Below, piece after piece: positions 10,266 to 21,213 of a stretch of 64,000 nt of DNA. Made by a program: the position numbers and the translations under genes. Location: NCBI GenBank assembly GCA_948474755.1, contig CAOLHI010001242.1:1-64000 (forward strand), read 5' to 3'. The notes under the pieces were generated by a model. It did no database searches and had not been told where the DNA came from. It was given only the letters and a program-made list of their open reading frames with translations. The stretch comes from Ctenosaura bakeri (taxonomy: Eukaryota; Chordata; Lepidosauria; Squamata; Iguanidae). Every line of letters begins with the position of its first letter. Position 1 is the first letter of the stretch.

Positions 10266-10460
10266 ATTCTGATCTTGGGAGCTAAGAAGGGTCAGTCCTG
10301 GTTAGTACTTTGATGGGAGATCACCAACGAATTTCAGGTGTTATATGATATATTTCAGAGGAAAGAATTGGAAAAACCTGCTCTGAGTATTCCTTGCCTA
10401 AGAAAACCCCATGAAATTAATGAGGCCAACAGGCGACTTGAAGGTGAACACACACACAGA
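10266..10460 (+). mobile_element. 5S rRNA-derived SINE
   Basis: CTGATCTTGGGAGCTAAGAA followed by GGGTCAGTCCTGGTTAGTAC and TTTGATGGGAGATCACC is a clear derivative of the second half of 5S rRNA (from about nucleotide 34), including the internal promoter C-box region. It is followed by a non-5S body with TCAGAGGAAAGAATTGG, TTCCTTGCCTAAGAAAACCC and GACTTGAAGG. Squamates carry such 5S-SINEs. This copy lacks the first ~30 bases of 5S and abuts the upstream end of the CR1. Others are at 13551-13600, 13863-14062 and 38322-38520. Confidence 0.88.
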
Positions 10461-11985
10461 GCCCTAAGAAATGAAACATATTTATGTAATTGTACAAAGA
10501 TGTACATTGTGTAATTAATTGTGGAAGCTACATCTGACGTCTTAAAATGAAGGGAAAGAATAAGATTACAAATTAATATCTTTACACTGACTTAGATTAA
10601 ATTGTTATTCTATACAAATAGTTATACTTAAAGAAAAACAAATTTCTCATAAATCCTGAAACTAGTTAATTCTGTACCTTTCATACAGAGTTTCGTTATT
10701 TAATTCTGTTCTGCATTAGGGTTTTCCAAAAAAAAAAAAAAAAAATACCGTAAGTGTCTGATTTATGCTCACAAGAGGCAGGAAGCTCATAATTAAGATG
10801 AAAAGTCTGTTTCTTCCCACTCAGTCAATGCCTGTATAATATTACAAGTTTCTTTTAACTGATTTTTAGTTGCGATTTGAGGCTAATACCTTTAGGCACA
10901 TGAAATTTAATTAAGGATAAGGTTTGAGCTTTAACTAGATGCAATCTGTTTTATGTATGGTCAGAAAACCAAAATCCAGATCCTTAAAATGAACCTGACC
11001 AAAGTATAGCTGCCTTCTGATATACGTGAGAAACTGATTATAAGTAGACGTTGTTTACTGGAAATGTATAAACGATTCTGAGAAAGAAACTACAGTCTGT
11101 GCATATTTTAATGAATTCTATTTACCATTCTTATCACATGTGACAGAAAATGCTGATGTTTAGCAAGTGTGATACATTCACACGGCATTTTTATACATTT
11201 TTTTTTCTGAAATTGAAGTTGATCTATTATATTTACTACCAGAAATTATTCCTCTGTTAAGTTCTTACTGAAAACTGGGCTTTTCCTCCTCCTTTTAAAT
11301 AGATCTGAACAAACAATTACTACTGGGGGTGCAGAACATTTCATAAAACTTAAATCCAGCTGGGAAAGAGGAGTAATCCCATTTGGACCACACAGTGTGT
11401 TACATGGCAGTCTTGAGATTAAATCTCTCAGTTTTAGGTCTTAAAAGAAAGGATGGAGAGGGAGCAAACTGAATTCTGAGAGGGGACATTAAATTCTTCC
11501 CCAATGGGCTATTTCCTCATTTTAAATCACCTTCTTCATAAATGCATATTAGTCTTTGAAGAGCTGGGGAAAATGAGTATCCATCTTTTTTCCTCGGGGA
11601 GGTGGAAGAAATTCAAATCAAGGAAGTGGCCCCAATGGTAGGAGGAATCTTAACTCATCCGTTTGGCACCACGATCCACAATCCAGTCTGAACCACCTGA
11701 TACACCATGATGAGTCTATGTTTTTGATACCTCTTGCAATGTATAATCTGGCTGTTGCCAAGCATGTTCTGGTTCCTTAACCAATTTTTCTTCCAGGATA
11801 TGCTTAATTAACAGGTGTCATAGTAGAAGTCTGCCTGGAAATCAATGGCAGTATATTTGTCCTGAGAGTTTTTCTCATAAATGGGTACTACTAAAATGTA
11901 ATCCCATCCCGGTTTACTCTCAGATGTCATTAATCCCATAACAGTAATTTAATTGGGAGGCAATTAAAGCATGAATCACTGTGGC
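10461..11985. other. AT-rich non-coding stretch
   Basis: Contains a poly-A of about 18 near 10728-10745. No gene or named repeat recognised. Confidence 0.5.
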
Positions 11986-12330
11986 CATATCAGTCCTCCC
12001 TAGGAAAATGTATAGCTGGCACACCAGCTGAAGCTGGTCGAGGCACTCCTGGTTACAGCAACTATCTAGCATTCCAGGAATACCCCAAAGCTAAAATGTG
12101 ATCTTTCAGATGGATTGCAGCCCCATTCAAAACAGGCTATAATGCCAAACCAGATTAGCTTTCCCACTGACCAGCAGAGCTTCTATCTTGTCTGGATCCA
12201 ATGGAGAACATCCAGTTCTTCACTGCATCAAGACAATGATTCAGGACTTCACAGTCTCCTTGGCATCAGTTTTAAAACAGAGTTGGGTGTCATCAGCATC
12301 CTAGGTATGAGAAGTGAGTTACACTGCAGT
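11986..12330 (-). repeat. Old LINE-like interspersed repeat, family unclear
   Basis: Stretches such as GCTGGCACACCAGCTGAAGC, CACTCCTGGTTACAGC and GAGTTGGGTGTCATCAGCAT resemble, from memory, a dispersed repeat common in sauropsid genomes, in reverse orientation. It is degraded and no protein motif survives. The class is uncertain. Confidence 0.4.
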
Positions 12331-13550
12331 TATTTTATTCAAGTACCAGATCTTTCCTGGCAAAATTTTTCAGCTAACCTTCACCCAAGGGAAGTGGGAG
12401 AAACTGCTTCCTTCTCATATTGGAAAAACAAGGCAAAAGGGTCTTGAGTTGCATGACAGTTGAATAATGTAGGGTCACCCAGTTGGCAAAAGATTTGCTG
12501 ATTCATTATAAACCTTCTGCATCTTCCGCTGGCAAGGGAACACAACAACAGTATCCACCCTCGTTTACAGATTTTGGCATATATAGGGAGGGGATGTTTT
12601 GTCATTTTGTGTGTTATGTGCAATTTGTCAGTCAGCTCTATAAGAAATATAAAATCTTCCTTTCCAATAATCAGCTTCTATTTTATGAGGTTGTAATTGT
12701 TTCCCCATTTTTCGTATCTTGACCCAATTGACTTCATTTGAAGTAAGCTTTGCTTTGTGTTGCTCATTGAACCAAAGAAGGAACAGATGTTACAGGGTAC
12801 TGGATCCAGCCCAATGTGCCTGAAGATGACCTCTCATCAGCCTTATGGGCTTACAAGGCTAGGAAATGAGCTCAAACCAGACTTCTGTCCACACTTTCTT
12901 GATCAGATCTGGAACACAGTATAGTTCTTAGAAGGCAGTCTTTATTACTGTGAATCTGATGCATAGCTCTTAACAAAAGGCATGGTACACTGTGGCCTGA
13001 ACTGAACTAGATTTATAACAAACAAATCAGCTAATAACTACCAAAATATGTAATAGAAATATAATGTACATGGCTGTGAGTCATACTTCTCCATTTTTCT
13101 ATTGTAATTGGGCACTGAAGGGGAATTAGAGACTGAAAAATACCTATGGGACCTTTTCTATGAAACAGAGATTATGCCTTTGTTATACTGGTATACCTCA
13201 ATGATGTAGCTGCATTACTGGGCATTATCTCTTTAACAGAAAATTTGGTACCAGAGGCAGAAAAAACATGGAAAGAATAGGAGTAGGTTCCTATTCCTAT
13301 GAAACAAACAAACAAACAAACAAACAAAAACATCTTAACATGTTTCAGCATACTTTTTATTCAAAATTAACAACATGCACACATGAATCAAATCAACCTG
13401 GCCAGGTTAGCCTTGTTTAACTGAACAAAAACTTGTTGAATCTTCTGGAGACCACCTCAAGTCTTCCTTTAAAATGCTTCCAGAGATTATTTTTTTTTTC
13501 TTTCACAGACCACTCTTATGATTATCATTTTGGTAACCAAACTTATAGCT
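12331..13550. other. No recognised feature apart from a CAAA repeat
   Basis: A (CAAA)n simple repeat lies at about 13303-13328. Otherwise no gene, exon or known repeat recognised. Confidence 0.5.
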
Positions 13551-13600
13551 GTATGTACATATGCCTTCAAGTCACCTGTCAACTTTTTGTGGAGAAGACG
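13551..13600 (-). mobile_element. 3' fragment of a 5S-SINE
   Basis: GCCTTCAAGTCACCTGTCAA matches the tail of the 5S-SINE at 13863 (TCTTCAAGTCACCTGTTGAA). Only the 3' end remains. Confidence 0.5.
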
Positions 13601-13739
13601 TAAACTCTAGTTGGGCTGAAAGGTGGGGTTAAATGAGTTTATCGTCACCCCACTCAAACTGTCCCCCGCCTCAGTGATTACTTACAGACACAAAAAATCA
13701 TGGAGTGCACATGCCGTCCAATTTGGCAGGGATGATCCC

Positions 13740-13855
13740 CATTCCCATCCGTTCAGCTGCTTTTAAAATATCCCATTTTCTTTCTTCTCCTACTTTTCTC
13801 CTTTGTCCTTGGCTTATTTCATCTGCTGCAAACTGAGTGCAGAGGGTAAGAGGAG
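13740..13855. repeat. Unnamed dispersed repeat, pair with 60365-60470
   Basis: CTGCTTTTAAAATATCCCAT through CTTCTCCTACTTTTCTCC to CTGCTGCAAACTGAGT has a clearly related counterpart at 60370-60455 with roughly one change in six. Family not recognised. No coding capacity. Confidence 0.6.
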
Positions 13856-13862
13856 TTTGCAT

Positions 13863-14062
13863 GTGTATTGTGTCTTCAAGTCACCTGTTGAACTATGGTG
13901 ATCCCATGAATTTCATATGGGTTTCTAGGCAAAGGAATACTCAGAGGTGGTTTTGCCAGTCCCTTCCTCTGAAATATAGCCTATAGCACCTGGTATTCCT
14001 TGGCTGTCTCCCATCCAAGAATGAACCAGGGCTAACCCTGCTTAGCTTCCAAGTTCAGATGG
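13863..14062 (-). mobile_element. 5S rRNA-derived SINE
   Basis: Reverse-strand copy. Its right end is the complement of 5S rRNA (CCCTGCTTAGCTTCC for GGAAGCTAAGCAGGG). Its left end is the SINE body (TTGGAAAT-type blocks, GTCTTCAAGTCACC tail). A hAT MITE lies 10 bases beyond the 5S end. Confidence 0.85.
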
Positions 14063-14080
14063 TATCTAGAGACTTTAGGG

Positions 14081-14380
14081 CAGAGCTTTCCAACTTTTCA
14101 TGTTGGTGACACACTTTTTTGACATGCATTATTTAGCAACACAGTAATTCAGTTTTACTAGCAAACTGGAGATATCCAAAGGCTTATCTAAGGTGGGAAA
14201 AGGCACACACACACCCAGTTCATGGCCTGCTGCTGTTGTTCTTACCAGAGAAAGGCCTCAGCAAGGGCAATGGCAGCAGGCTAGGCTTATGGAAGGGTCT
14301 TTCTTGGCCAGGGAGGTGACACACCAACACACTACAGGTGACACACTAATGTGTCACAGCACACCATTTGGAAAGCCCTG
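14081..14380. mobile_element. Non-autonomous hAT transposon, 300 bp
   Basis: Ends CAGAGCTTTCCAAC and TTTGGAAAGCCCTG, imperfect inverted repeats of the common hAT type. They are flanked by CTTTAGGG (14073-14080) and CTTTAGGA (14381-14388), an 8 bp duplication with one change. GGTGACACAC occurs near both ends. No transposase. Confidence 0.85.
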
Positions 14381-14861
14381 CTTTAGGATATTTAGGCCTC
14401 AGTCAAACTAATAAATATAACAGTGCTGGGGAGAGTGTGTGTGGTAGCCTTTCTTTGCTCTTCCCTTTCTCTTAGTTTTGTAATTCACATATGCTCACTT
14501 AATGGATTCTGGAGACAGTGGCAGTTTATCTTCCCTGTTAGGCAAGGACACACAACTACAGTAGGATCAATTAAAGCAGAATCCCATTCTTTCTTGGCTC
14601 AGGCTTTGCATTGTTTATTGTAGACATGTAGCTGCAACCTGGCACTAGAATTCTGTGTTGCTCTATTCCTTTTTCACTGCCCTACCAATGCCAATGCTGC
14701 TTTAAAAACTTTCAGCTTGCATGAAGATGAGGAGAAAATAAATGCTAGATAGCTTTACAAAGACTTTGTAAAAAGGAGCTTCTTTGGCAGAGGCTTTGTT
14801 AACTGAGGTATACTCAGTTTGCTGATAATAACGAAGTTCTTGAAGGATGCTGTGCTTAAAT

Positions 14862-15074
14862 TTGTTGTTGTGTATCTTCAAGTCATTTCCTACCTATGCC
14901 TACCTTAAGACAAACTTATCATGGGGTTTTCTTAGGAAGGCTTGTTCAGAAGGGAGTTTGAGGCTGAGAGAATGTGACTTGCCCAAGGTCACTCAGTGGG
15001 TTTCCATGGCTGAGCAGGGATTCAAATCCTGGTTTCCAGACTCATAGTCCAATGTTCCAACTACTACTACACCA
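14862..15074 (-). mobile_element. tRNA-derived SINE, Sauria type
   Basis: Reverse-strand copy. The right side is the tRNA-like head, with the complement of the B box in GGGATTCAAATCCTGG. The middle has TGACTTGCCCAAGGTCAC and GGGTTTCCATGGCTGAG. The left side is the tail with GTATCTTCAAGTCATTTCC and a TTGTTGTTG run (CAACAA tail on the coding strand). The tail of this family resembles Bov-B 3' ends, in line with Bov-B-driven mobilisation of Sauria SINEs. Confidence 0.88.
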
Positions 15075-15409
15075 AATACCTGAAAAAGTGGTGTGAACTG
15101 CTTTGATGCACATAGTCTTTGAAAATATATGGATGAGTGGATTTTAACTTAGAATGATAGTACAGTCATGTCTACTCCAAAATCAGTATCATTGGCCAGG
15201 AGCCAGAAGTATTTCCACTGGAAGCTGCTTCTTTGGCTAATACGGTTTTAACTGTATTGTTTTAACATATGGTGTGAGCTGTTTTGGGTCTCATATGGGA
15301 GAAAAGTGGGATGTTAAATAAATCAATAAGTAAATACATGTAATTTTTCACTAATTTCATTTTTGATGGTAGCAACATGTAATTTTAGCAGTTTCTTCCC
15401 AGTCAGCAG
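15075..15409. other. Intervening sequence with a LINE/SINE-tail remnant
   Basis: Around 15278-15335, GTTTTGGGTCTCATATGGGAG then GTGGGATGTTAAATAAATC resembles the 3' tail of L2/CR1-type elements, on the plus strand. The rest is featureless. Confidence 0.4.
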
Positions 15410-15835
15410 ATTTTGCACAACTCTTGCATGGTGTGTATGTGTGTGTGTGTGCAGAAAGCAACATTTTCTGTGGAAAAAAAAATTTCTCTGCAGAAAGTGC
15501 TGTTGAGTATGAATTTTGTACAGAACCCACACATACTAACCAGAGCATTTTCTGTAAAGGAAACAGCATTTACTGAAGAGAAATATTACCTTTTCTTGTA
15601 GAAAATGCTGTAGTTGGAGACATTATGCACAAAATTTGTATGTGGTGTTTCTATGCAAGAAACAGCATTTTCTAGGCAGGAAACAGTATTTCATGTGTAG
15701 AAAATGCTGCACCCCACATGTAAATTTTGCACAGAATAAGTTCTAAACTGCAAAGATCCTTGTCAGTCCAGGATTTTCCTTATTAGGCTTTCCAGACACT
15801 CAAGAAACAGACTTTTTTGTATCATTTAGTATGAA
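15410..15835 (+). repeat. Unrecognised repeat, family R, copy 1
   Basis: Made of many short blocks on the theme AACAGCATTTTCTG and its complement CAGAAAATGCTG, interspersed with TTTTGCACAGAA-like blocks, then a 3' module GCAAAGATCCTTGTCAGTCC ... CACTCAAGAAACAGACT. The same order of 3' module is seen at 41320-41420 and, more degraded, at 39735-39790. A TG microsatellite lies at 15430-15450. No coding capacity. Confidence 0.75.
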
Positions 15836-16062
15836 TTTTTTTTGAATATACCACCCCTCGCCACTATCGGGAATCTACTCTTCTTCACCCTAAAAACCTG
15901 TTTAAGAGGTTTGGGAGGTCAGTTGGAGAAAGCTGTGGATGCCACAAAAGGGCTGTAGAAAAGGTGGGAGTGAAAGAATATTCTGATACTGGATTCTAAA
16001 GTTCTGGCACTGGATATCAAAATATATTTCTGGATCTTGGCAGTTGGCACATTAGTCCTACA
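15836..16062. other. No recognised feature
   Basis: Short unassigned stretch between family R and family H elements. Confidence 0.5.
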
Positions 16063-16065
16063 TAA

Positions 16066-16467
16066 GGCTTTTTCCGCATGACAACTTTTTTCCGTGTCAT
16101 CGTGCTGCAATTCTGGGTCTGGAAGGGAGCACATCAGTAACGCTCCCCTCCACACCTGCTCGCTCGCTGTGGAAAGGAGCTTGATGGCCCTGCTTCTTCC
16201 TTCCACAGTGCAGCCGGGCACTTGCGATTGCTGTGCAGGGCAGGAAGTGTAGCAATCGCACTTCTGTGGCTTCTGCATGATGGTAACTATGGGAGCATTG
16301 TGTGATTGGAGGCGCAAAATGGATTTTTTTCTGTTTTGCAAATACTTCACGAGTGTGATGCTTCACGACGGATGGCAGTGGGGCGGCAACAATGTTGTAC
16401 AGAAGCACGACCTGCTGACTGTTGCCATCCTGTTGCAGAAGCAGCACAGAAATGTGCAGAAAGGGCC
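16066..16467. mobile_element. GC-rich MITE, family H, copy 2
   Basis: Starts GGCTTTTTCCGCATG and ends ATGTGCAGAAAGGGCC, flanked on both sides by TAA (16063-16065 and 16468-16470), a 3 bp duplication of the TWA kind typical of PIF/Harbinger elements. 402 bp, no transposase. Open frames within it (up to 143 codons) are by-products of its high G+C. Confidence 0.8.
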
Positions 16468-16470
16468 TAA

Positions 16471-19400
16471 GTGGAAATATAAAATTGTGCTGTTCATACA
16501 TGGACTCTTTACCTCTAAAGAAGACAGAGGATCAAAATTGATTTCACAAAATAAATTACTAGTTTCTAGCACTTCCTGCACATCTGTGAATCCTGCCTCT
16601 TTCCTCTTCTTTTGTTTGTTTGTAGTACTGCACACAGTATAGGATAATGCTTTCTGAACAATTAATTTGAAGATGGATTTCCAGAATAAAATCTGTGACT
16701 TTTAAAAGATTCCTGCTAGGAAAGAGTTTTAGAAATATTTGATTGTGAACAGTTGTTTAAAATAATGTATTATGATTGGGTTTATTGGGCTAAATCCAAT
16801 TGTTAGCTATTGGTGTCTGGATCCCCAATAAAATTCTATGGGTGAGGTTGGATGACTGCAAGCAAAGCCACATCTGAAAATATGATCTTTTCTGGCCCTG
16901 AGTGAATAAACTGCCACCTCATTCTCTGTTTCCTTAGAGCTTGATTCTGAAATATCAGGCTACTTCCTTTTGCTGAGGTTCTTAATAACCTCCCCCATTT
17001 ACAGAGGCACTGGAAATGTTTAAATGCTGATGAACTAGGAAATCTCAAAACTATATAGGTAAAAATAGTGCAATGAGTTAGGGTGTATCTCTCTGTAATA
17101 CTAGCCAGCTACAAAGTGTTTTGATATATTTAGTTAATGAAAACCCTCTCTTTGGGGTATGAGCAGGTCATTTATGTCTGCACAATAACAACCCCGACAA
17201 GGAACATATGAATGCCAGATGGCTGGAACTTTTCCATTAACAAACTGATATTTTCATTGTTTTGTATGTGATTCTGTAGCTCTTCCCTCTTCCTCCCCGT
17301 ATACACATAATTATTCAGCTGCAGCTTTTAAAACCTTTGATAATTTCCCCTATAAATCACAGCCCATATAGTTCTGTTAAAGTATATGAGACTTCTGGCT
17401 CACTAACATTTTTAACTTCAGGGCTGTTCACTAGATGTAATTCCATATTTCTCCAATTTTTACAGAGGATTAAAATTCATTTGAGTTCTAGTCACAATTT
17501 TGCCACTCATCCACTGACCTTACAGAGATCACTATGCATCTGATGTCTTTATTTTCTCCATACTACTTTTGCGTGTGGAATGTCTTTGTCCTCATCATCC
17601 TGCATTTCCAATGGAAGTATCCTAAATGTTAACATTTCATAATATAATCAATAAAAAGAACAAAATACAGAAATCAGTTTCTAAAAGAATATAATATACC
17701 ACCAACAGTTGAAAACAAAAACTTAGTGGTACCAAGGATAACAATCATTGGCCAGAATCCTCTTGGGCAATTGAGAATATATAGCTTACAGTTACACATT
17801 TGCAACCTCTACATATTCACAATCCTTACAGAACCTAGTTTAAGGACTATGAAAGTCCCTTAGACCCCACTTACTGATAGGCAGCCACTGCAGTCTACAG
17901 GGATATTTGCTATTGGGGTCCTTTTTTGGCCTGTTGCACCAGAGATCGCTCACAGGAGGGGACAGGAAGATCAGGAAGTTACTTTTTGATTTACAGGGAA
18001 TGGGCCCCAGTCAATCCAGAGACTGCTTACCAGTAAGTGGGGGAAGGAGGTCACACTGAAATTCACTACGTAACAACTTTGTTGTGGTGCTATGTAATAC
18101 ATAATGGTTATATAGGATTCTGGCAATCATATGTTAAAACTGGTAGTGATAAAACTAAGCATGACAAAATAGTGCACCATTTTACTAAAGACATTCTTCC
18201 ATTTCTGGTGCAAAAAATACAAAGCAATTTCAATTGTGAAACAATTACAGATTTGTGGCAGTATCACCAAAAAGGCCTAATTTGTCACCAAATCTTCCAA
18301 GATGGTACTGAGACCAAGGCTTTTAACATTGCACTCAGTTCTCAGGCAAGCTGATATAGGAGTAAATTGATTACAATCTTCAGTGGTACAAACTTTTTGG
18401 GAACAAGCCCTGGCTTGGTGGCTCTTCTATAGTAGAAGAGGAAGACTTTCAAATCACAACAACTCATTGAAAAATACTTTCTGCTCTTCAGAAACTATTA
18501 CTGATGTGGGGACAATGTAGAGATGGATTGAATTCCCTGCCACCACTTGAAATGGCAGCTATTTACATAGATAACTTTAAAAACAATTAGACAGATTGAG
18601 GACAGTTCTATAAAACTGCAATTCTGTGCACATTTACCTTCTGAGTCAGTAGGCATAGGATTGTGCTCTCAGTGTCACTAAATAACTAAAGTGGGACAGA
18701 AATAGTAGCTTCTGAATGCCAGAAGCTGGATTCAAACAACAAAGAAAGTTCATCAATACCTTCATGCCACGTTTGTGGAGTTCCTGAGAGATCTTGATCC
18801 AGGTTTATATGGGCCAAATCTTGTCATGTCATTCCCAAAATGTCCATATGCATTACGTAGTGCAACAGTTGGCTCCAAGTTTTCTCTTCTGTCATCCTGT
18901 GATCACATGACTATGACATATGACATCTATTTTCAGCAGACAATTGGGTTGCTCATGTTCCCTGTACACAGCTGAGAAATGGTGGAGGATGAGGCAACGC
19001 CATCTCTTTGAACAGAGGAAGTGGATGTGACATATTATAAGGTAAAATGATGTGGCTGCCTCAGGCGGCAAGATACTGGCCAGAGGCATGGGTGCAAGTT
19101 GTCTGAGGACATTGTTGCATGTGTCACATGGCCTGTCATGAGTCCTCCAGTTAGCCTGCTGCCCTCAAGAGCAGCAGAGGGCACTGTCCTGTCACTGGTC
19201 TTGAAGTAAGAATCTGCTGCCAATCTGGTCAGCTTCTGTCTGTGGGATGGGAGTAGGATGTCAACTTGCCCTTTGCCCCAGGCAGCAAAATGCCATGCTT
19301 GTCGTCACATAGTTGGGGAGAAAACAACAGTCCTGGCCATCAGAAGCAGATGGACTGTGTAGCCTGATGCTGCTGGGCCTTATCAAGCTGACAGTGTTGG

Positions 19401-20525
19401 AAACAGTGCTGGCATCCTGAATTAGATGGACTTTGGACTGTGCTAGTAAAGTCATTCTTAAGTTCTTGTTTCCTGGAATCACATTATTGCTTTACCTGGG
19501 AGAAAAAACTCTGCAGTGTAGTTCTCCCTTACTCTTCCTTCTTCCCTCTTGTAAACCCAGAAGCAAAAAATAGATAACGAGGACTATCATTCTCATCTTT
19601 TGAAACTGTATATCATACAGTATATGTATATCACATATATCATACAGGCAATCATATAATTGCCAGGTGGGAGTGTGATCTCGAGTATATATGGGCGTGC
19701 AGTTTCCAGTATGGGGAATTGGGCTAGGCAACAGAAGACAGCAGTCAGATTAGCTTATCTGCGAAGGCATGCAGCAATACAGAAAATCACTGTTCAGAGA
19801 GGGATTACATGAATGGATCCTGTCATTCTTGGACATGCACACTCTAAATCTCAGTTAAAAACTCTTGTTTTCCCAGACTTTTGGAATTTATGTTTAATTT
19901 AGTTTGACAATCCTGTATATTTTTATATATGTGTTAGCTTCTTTTGTATTGTATTGCCTTGGCTTTTATATTTGCATAGCTTGTTTTACAATAATATTGT
20001 ACTGGTTTTATATCAGTATTACTCCTTCCTTTCAATGTTCCTTTTTTTCCTTTTAAAATTAGGTTGTACACGCTCAGTTGGGGATGTCTGTCATTTCTAT
20101 TGTTTTAACTCTGTTTTACACTGATGGCACCAGATGATGATGATGATGGTGGTGGTGGTGGTGGTGGTGGTGGTGATAATGATAGGAATAACGACATTAA
20201 CAACACACAGCAAAATCTTAACAATCAGATGTACTTAGAAATAGTTTTTCATTTTCATGTTAGTCTTCTATAAAAACATTTTCCAGCGTTTCTGGGGGGA
20301 TTGATCCTGGTTCTCAGCTTGAACCATTTTAACCTACTTCTCATTTTGTTTTTAATTACATGGGCTAAGTGAGGCCAATTACATTTTGTAATGGTATGCT
20401 GAATTCAGCACCTCACAGGGTGTGCTGCTTGTCTCTCCTAACATTTATGCAGAGATACTCTGTGGGCAATGTACTTCATGCATTAGCACACAGATGATAT
20501 TGTGCTTCTTGTATTTATTCATTTG
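16471..20525. other. Long non-coding stretch, few remnants
   Basis: No exon or gene. At 18618-18668 there is a faint copy of the repeat described at 20526. At about 19395-19470, GGAAACAGTGCTGGCATCC ... AGATGGACTTTGGACTG resembles the CR1 3' UTR. A (GATG/GTGG)n microsatellite lies at 20132-20175. The 105-codon frame at 18037-18354 has no resemblance I know and no regular protein-like pattern. Confidence 0.5.
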
Positions 20526-20735
20526 AGGCTAAATCCAATGGAAGTCCTACCTAGAGTACACCTACTGAAATGCATGACCCCTGTTAGTCCCAACTAATTC
20601 AAGCCCTTGTAATTCTAGTGAGTCTGCTCTAGGTAGGTCTATGGGATTTACTCCAGCATTGGGAATCATGCAGTCCAGCAGCCCTAGCCAGTGCAGCCCG
20701 TGGTGAAGAACTGCAGTCCACCATCTGGAACCTAA
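20526..20735. repeat. Old interspersed repeats (two types)
   Basis: 20526-20665 has TAAATCCAATGGAAGTCC and CTAGGTAGGTCTATGGG, a degraded form of the sauropsid repeat built on AGTAAGTCCCATTGAGTTC. 20672-20735 resembles the fold-back repeat built on TGGACTACAACTCCC (CAGTCCAGCAGCCCTAGCC ... CTGCAGTCCACCATCTGG). Both are ancient. Confidence 0.45.
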
Positions 20736-20807
20736 TGATTCATTATTCCCTCCCTGATTTAGTCCTTTATTACCTTAATTTTATTTTTTTAGAAATTAGT
20801 TACACTT

Positions 20808-20998
20808 CTTGTTGTTTAGTCTCTCCAGGTCATTTCCTCCTTACGGTAACTCTAAGGCGAACCTATCACAGGATTTCCTGGGCCTGGGAAAGTGTGACTT
20901 GCCCAAGGTCACCCATTGGGTTTCCATGGCCAAGTGGGGAACTGAACTCTGGTCTCCAGGGACATAGTCCAACACTTAAACTACTAACCACGCTGGCT
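20808..20998 (-). mobile_element. tRNA-derived SINE, Sauria type
   Basis: Reverse-strand copy with TGACTTGCCCAAGGTCACCC, TGGGTTTCCATGGCCAAG and the complement of the B box. A ~40 bp internal segment present in other copies is missing after CAGGATTTCCTGGG. A second SINE follows immediately. Confidence 0.85.
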
Positions 20999-21009
20999 TA
21001 TATTCTGCT

Positions 21010-21213
21010 ATTCCTTCAATGAGCCCAAGGTGATATATGTGGCACTTCCTATCCCCACTTTACTCTCATAACCACAACCCTATGAGGAAGGTCAGGCTAA
21101 GAGAGAGTGATTTCCCCGTGCACAGTCAGTGAGTTTCCTGGCTGAGTGACAACTGAACTTGGATTTCTCCAGTTCCAGCCCATCTTACTATGCTACACTG
21201 GCTCTCCCTGCCT
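21010..21213 (-). mobile_element. MIR-like CORE-SINE
   Basis: Reverse-strand copy. CTCATAACCACAACCCTATG AGGAAGGTCAGGCTAAGAG is the complement of the conserved MIR/CORE tail, followed by GTGAGTTTCCTGGCTGAG and a degraded tRNA head ending CTACACTGGCTCT. Older and more diverged than the adjacent Sauria-type SINE. A weaker sibling lies at 56590-56725. Confidence 0.65.

Larger units (their letters stand above)
7231..10267 (-). mobile_element. CR1 LINE, 5'-truncated, disrupted
   Basis: A reverse-strand CR1 non-LTR retrotransposon. Its 3' end lies at the left, marked by repeated octamers (ATAGAATC ATAGAATC ATAGAAAT; ATTCTATG type on the coding strand). Reading right to left it contains the region between endonuclease and reverse transcriptase, the reverse transcriptase, the C-terminal domain and the short 3' UTR. 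The endonuclease is essentially missing. Without the 799 bp L1 insertion the copy is about 2.2 kb. CR1 normally encodes endonuclease plus reverse transcriptase and also mobilises by target-primed reverse transcription. Frameshifts near 9835 and 8783, a stop near 9419 and the insertion make it inactive. Confidence 0.95.

Noticed and set aside
14500..15060. tRNA gene candidates from A- and B-box-like sequences
   Set aside because: All such boxes in the window belong to SINE heads with degraded stems and SINE bodies attached; none folds as an intact tRNA.
18037..18354. 105-codon plus-strand frame with a fairly protein-like composition
   Set aside because: No recognisable motif, no acceptor/donor pair I would trust. 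Conservation in related species would be decisive and cannot be checked here.
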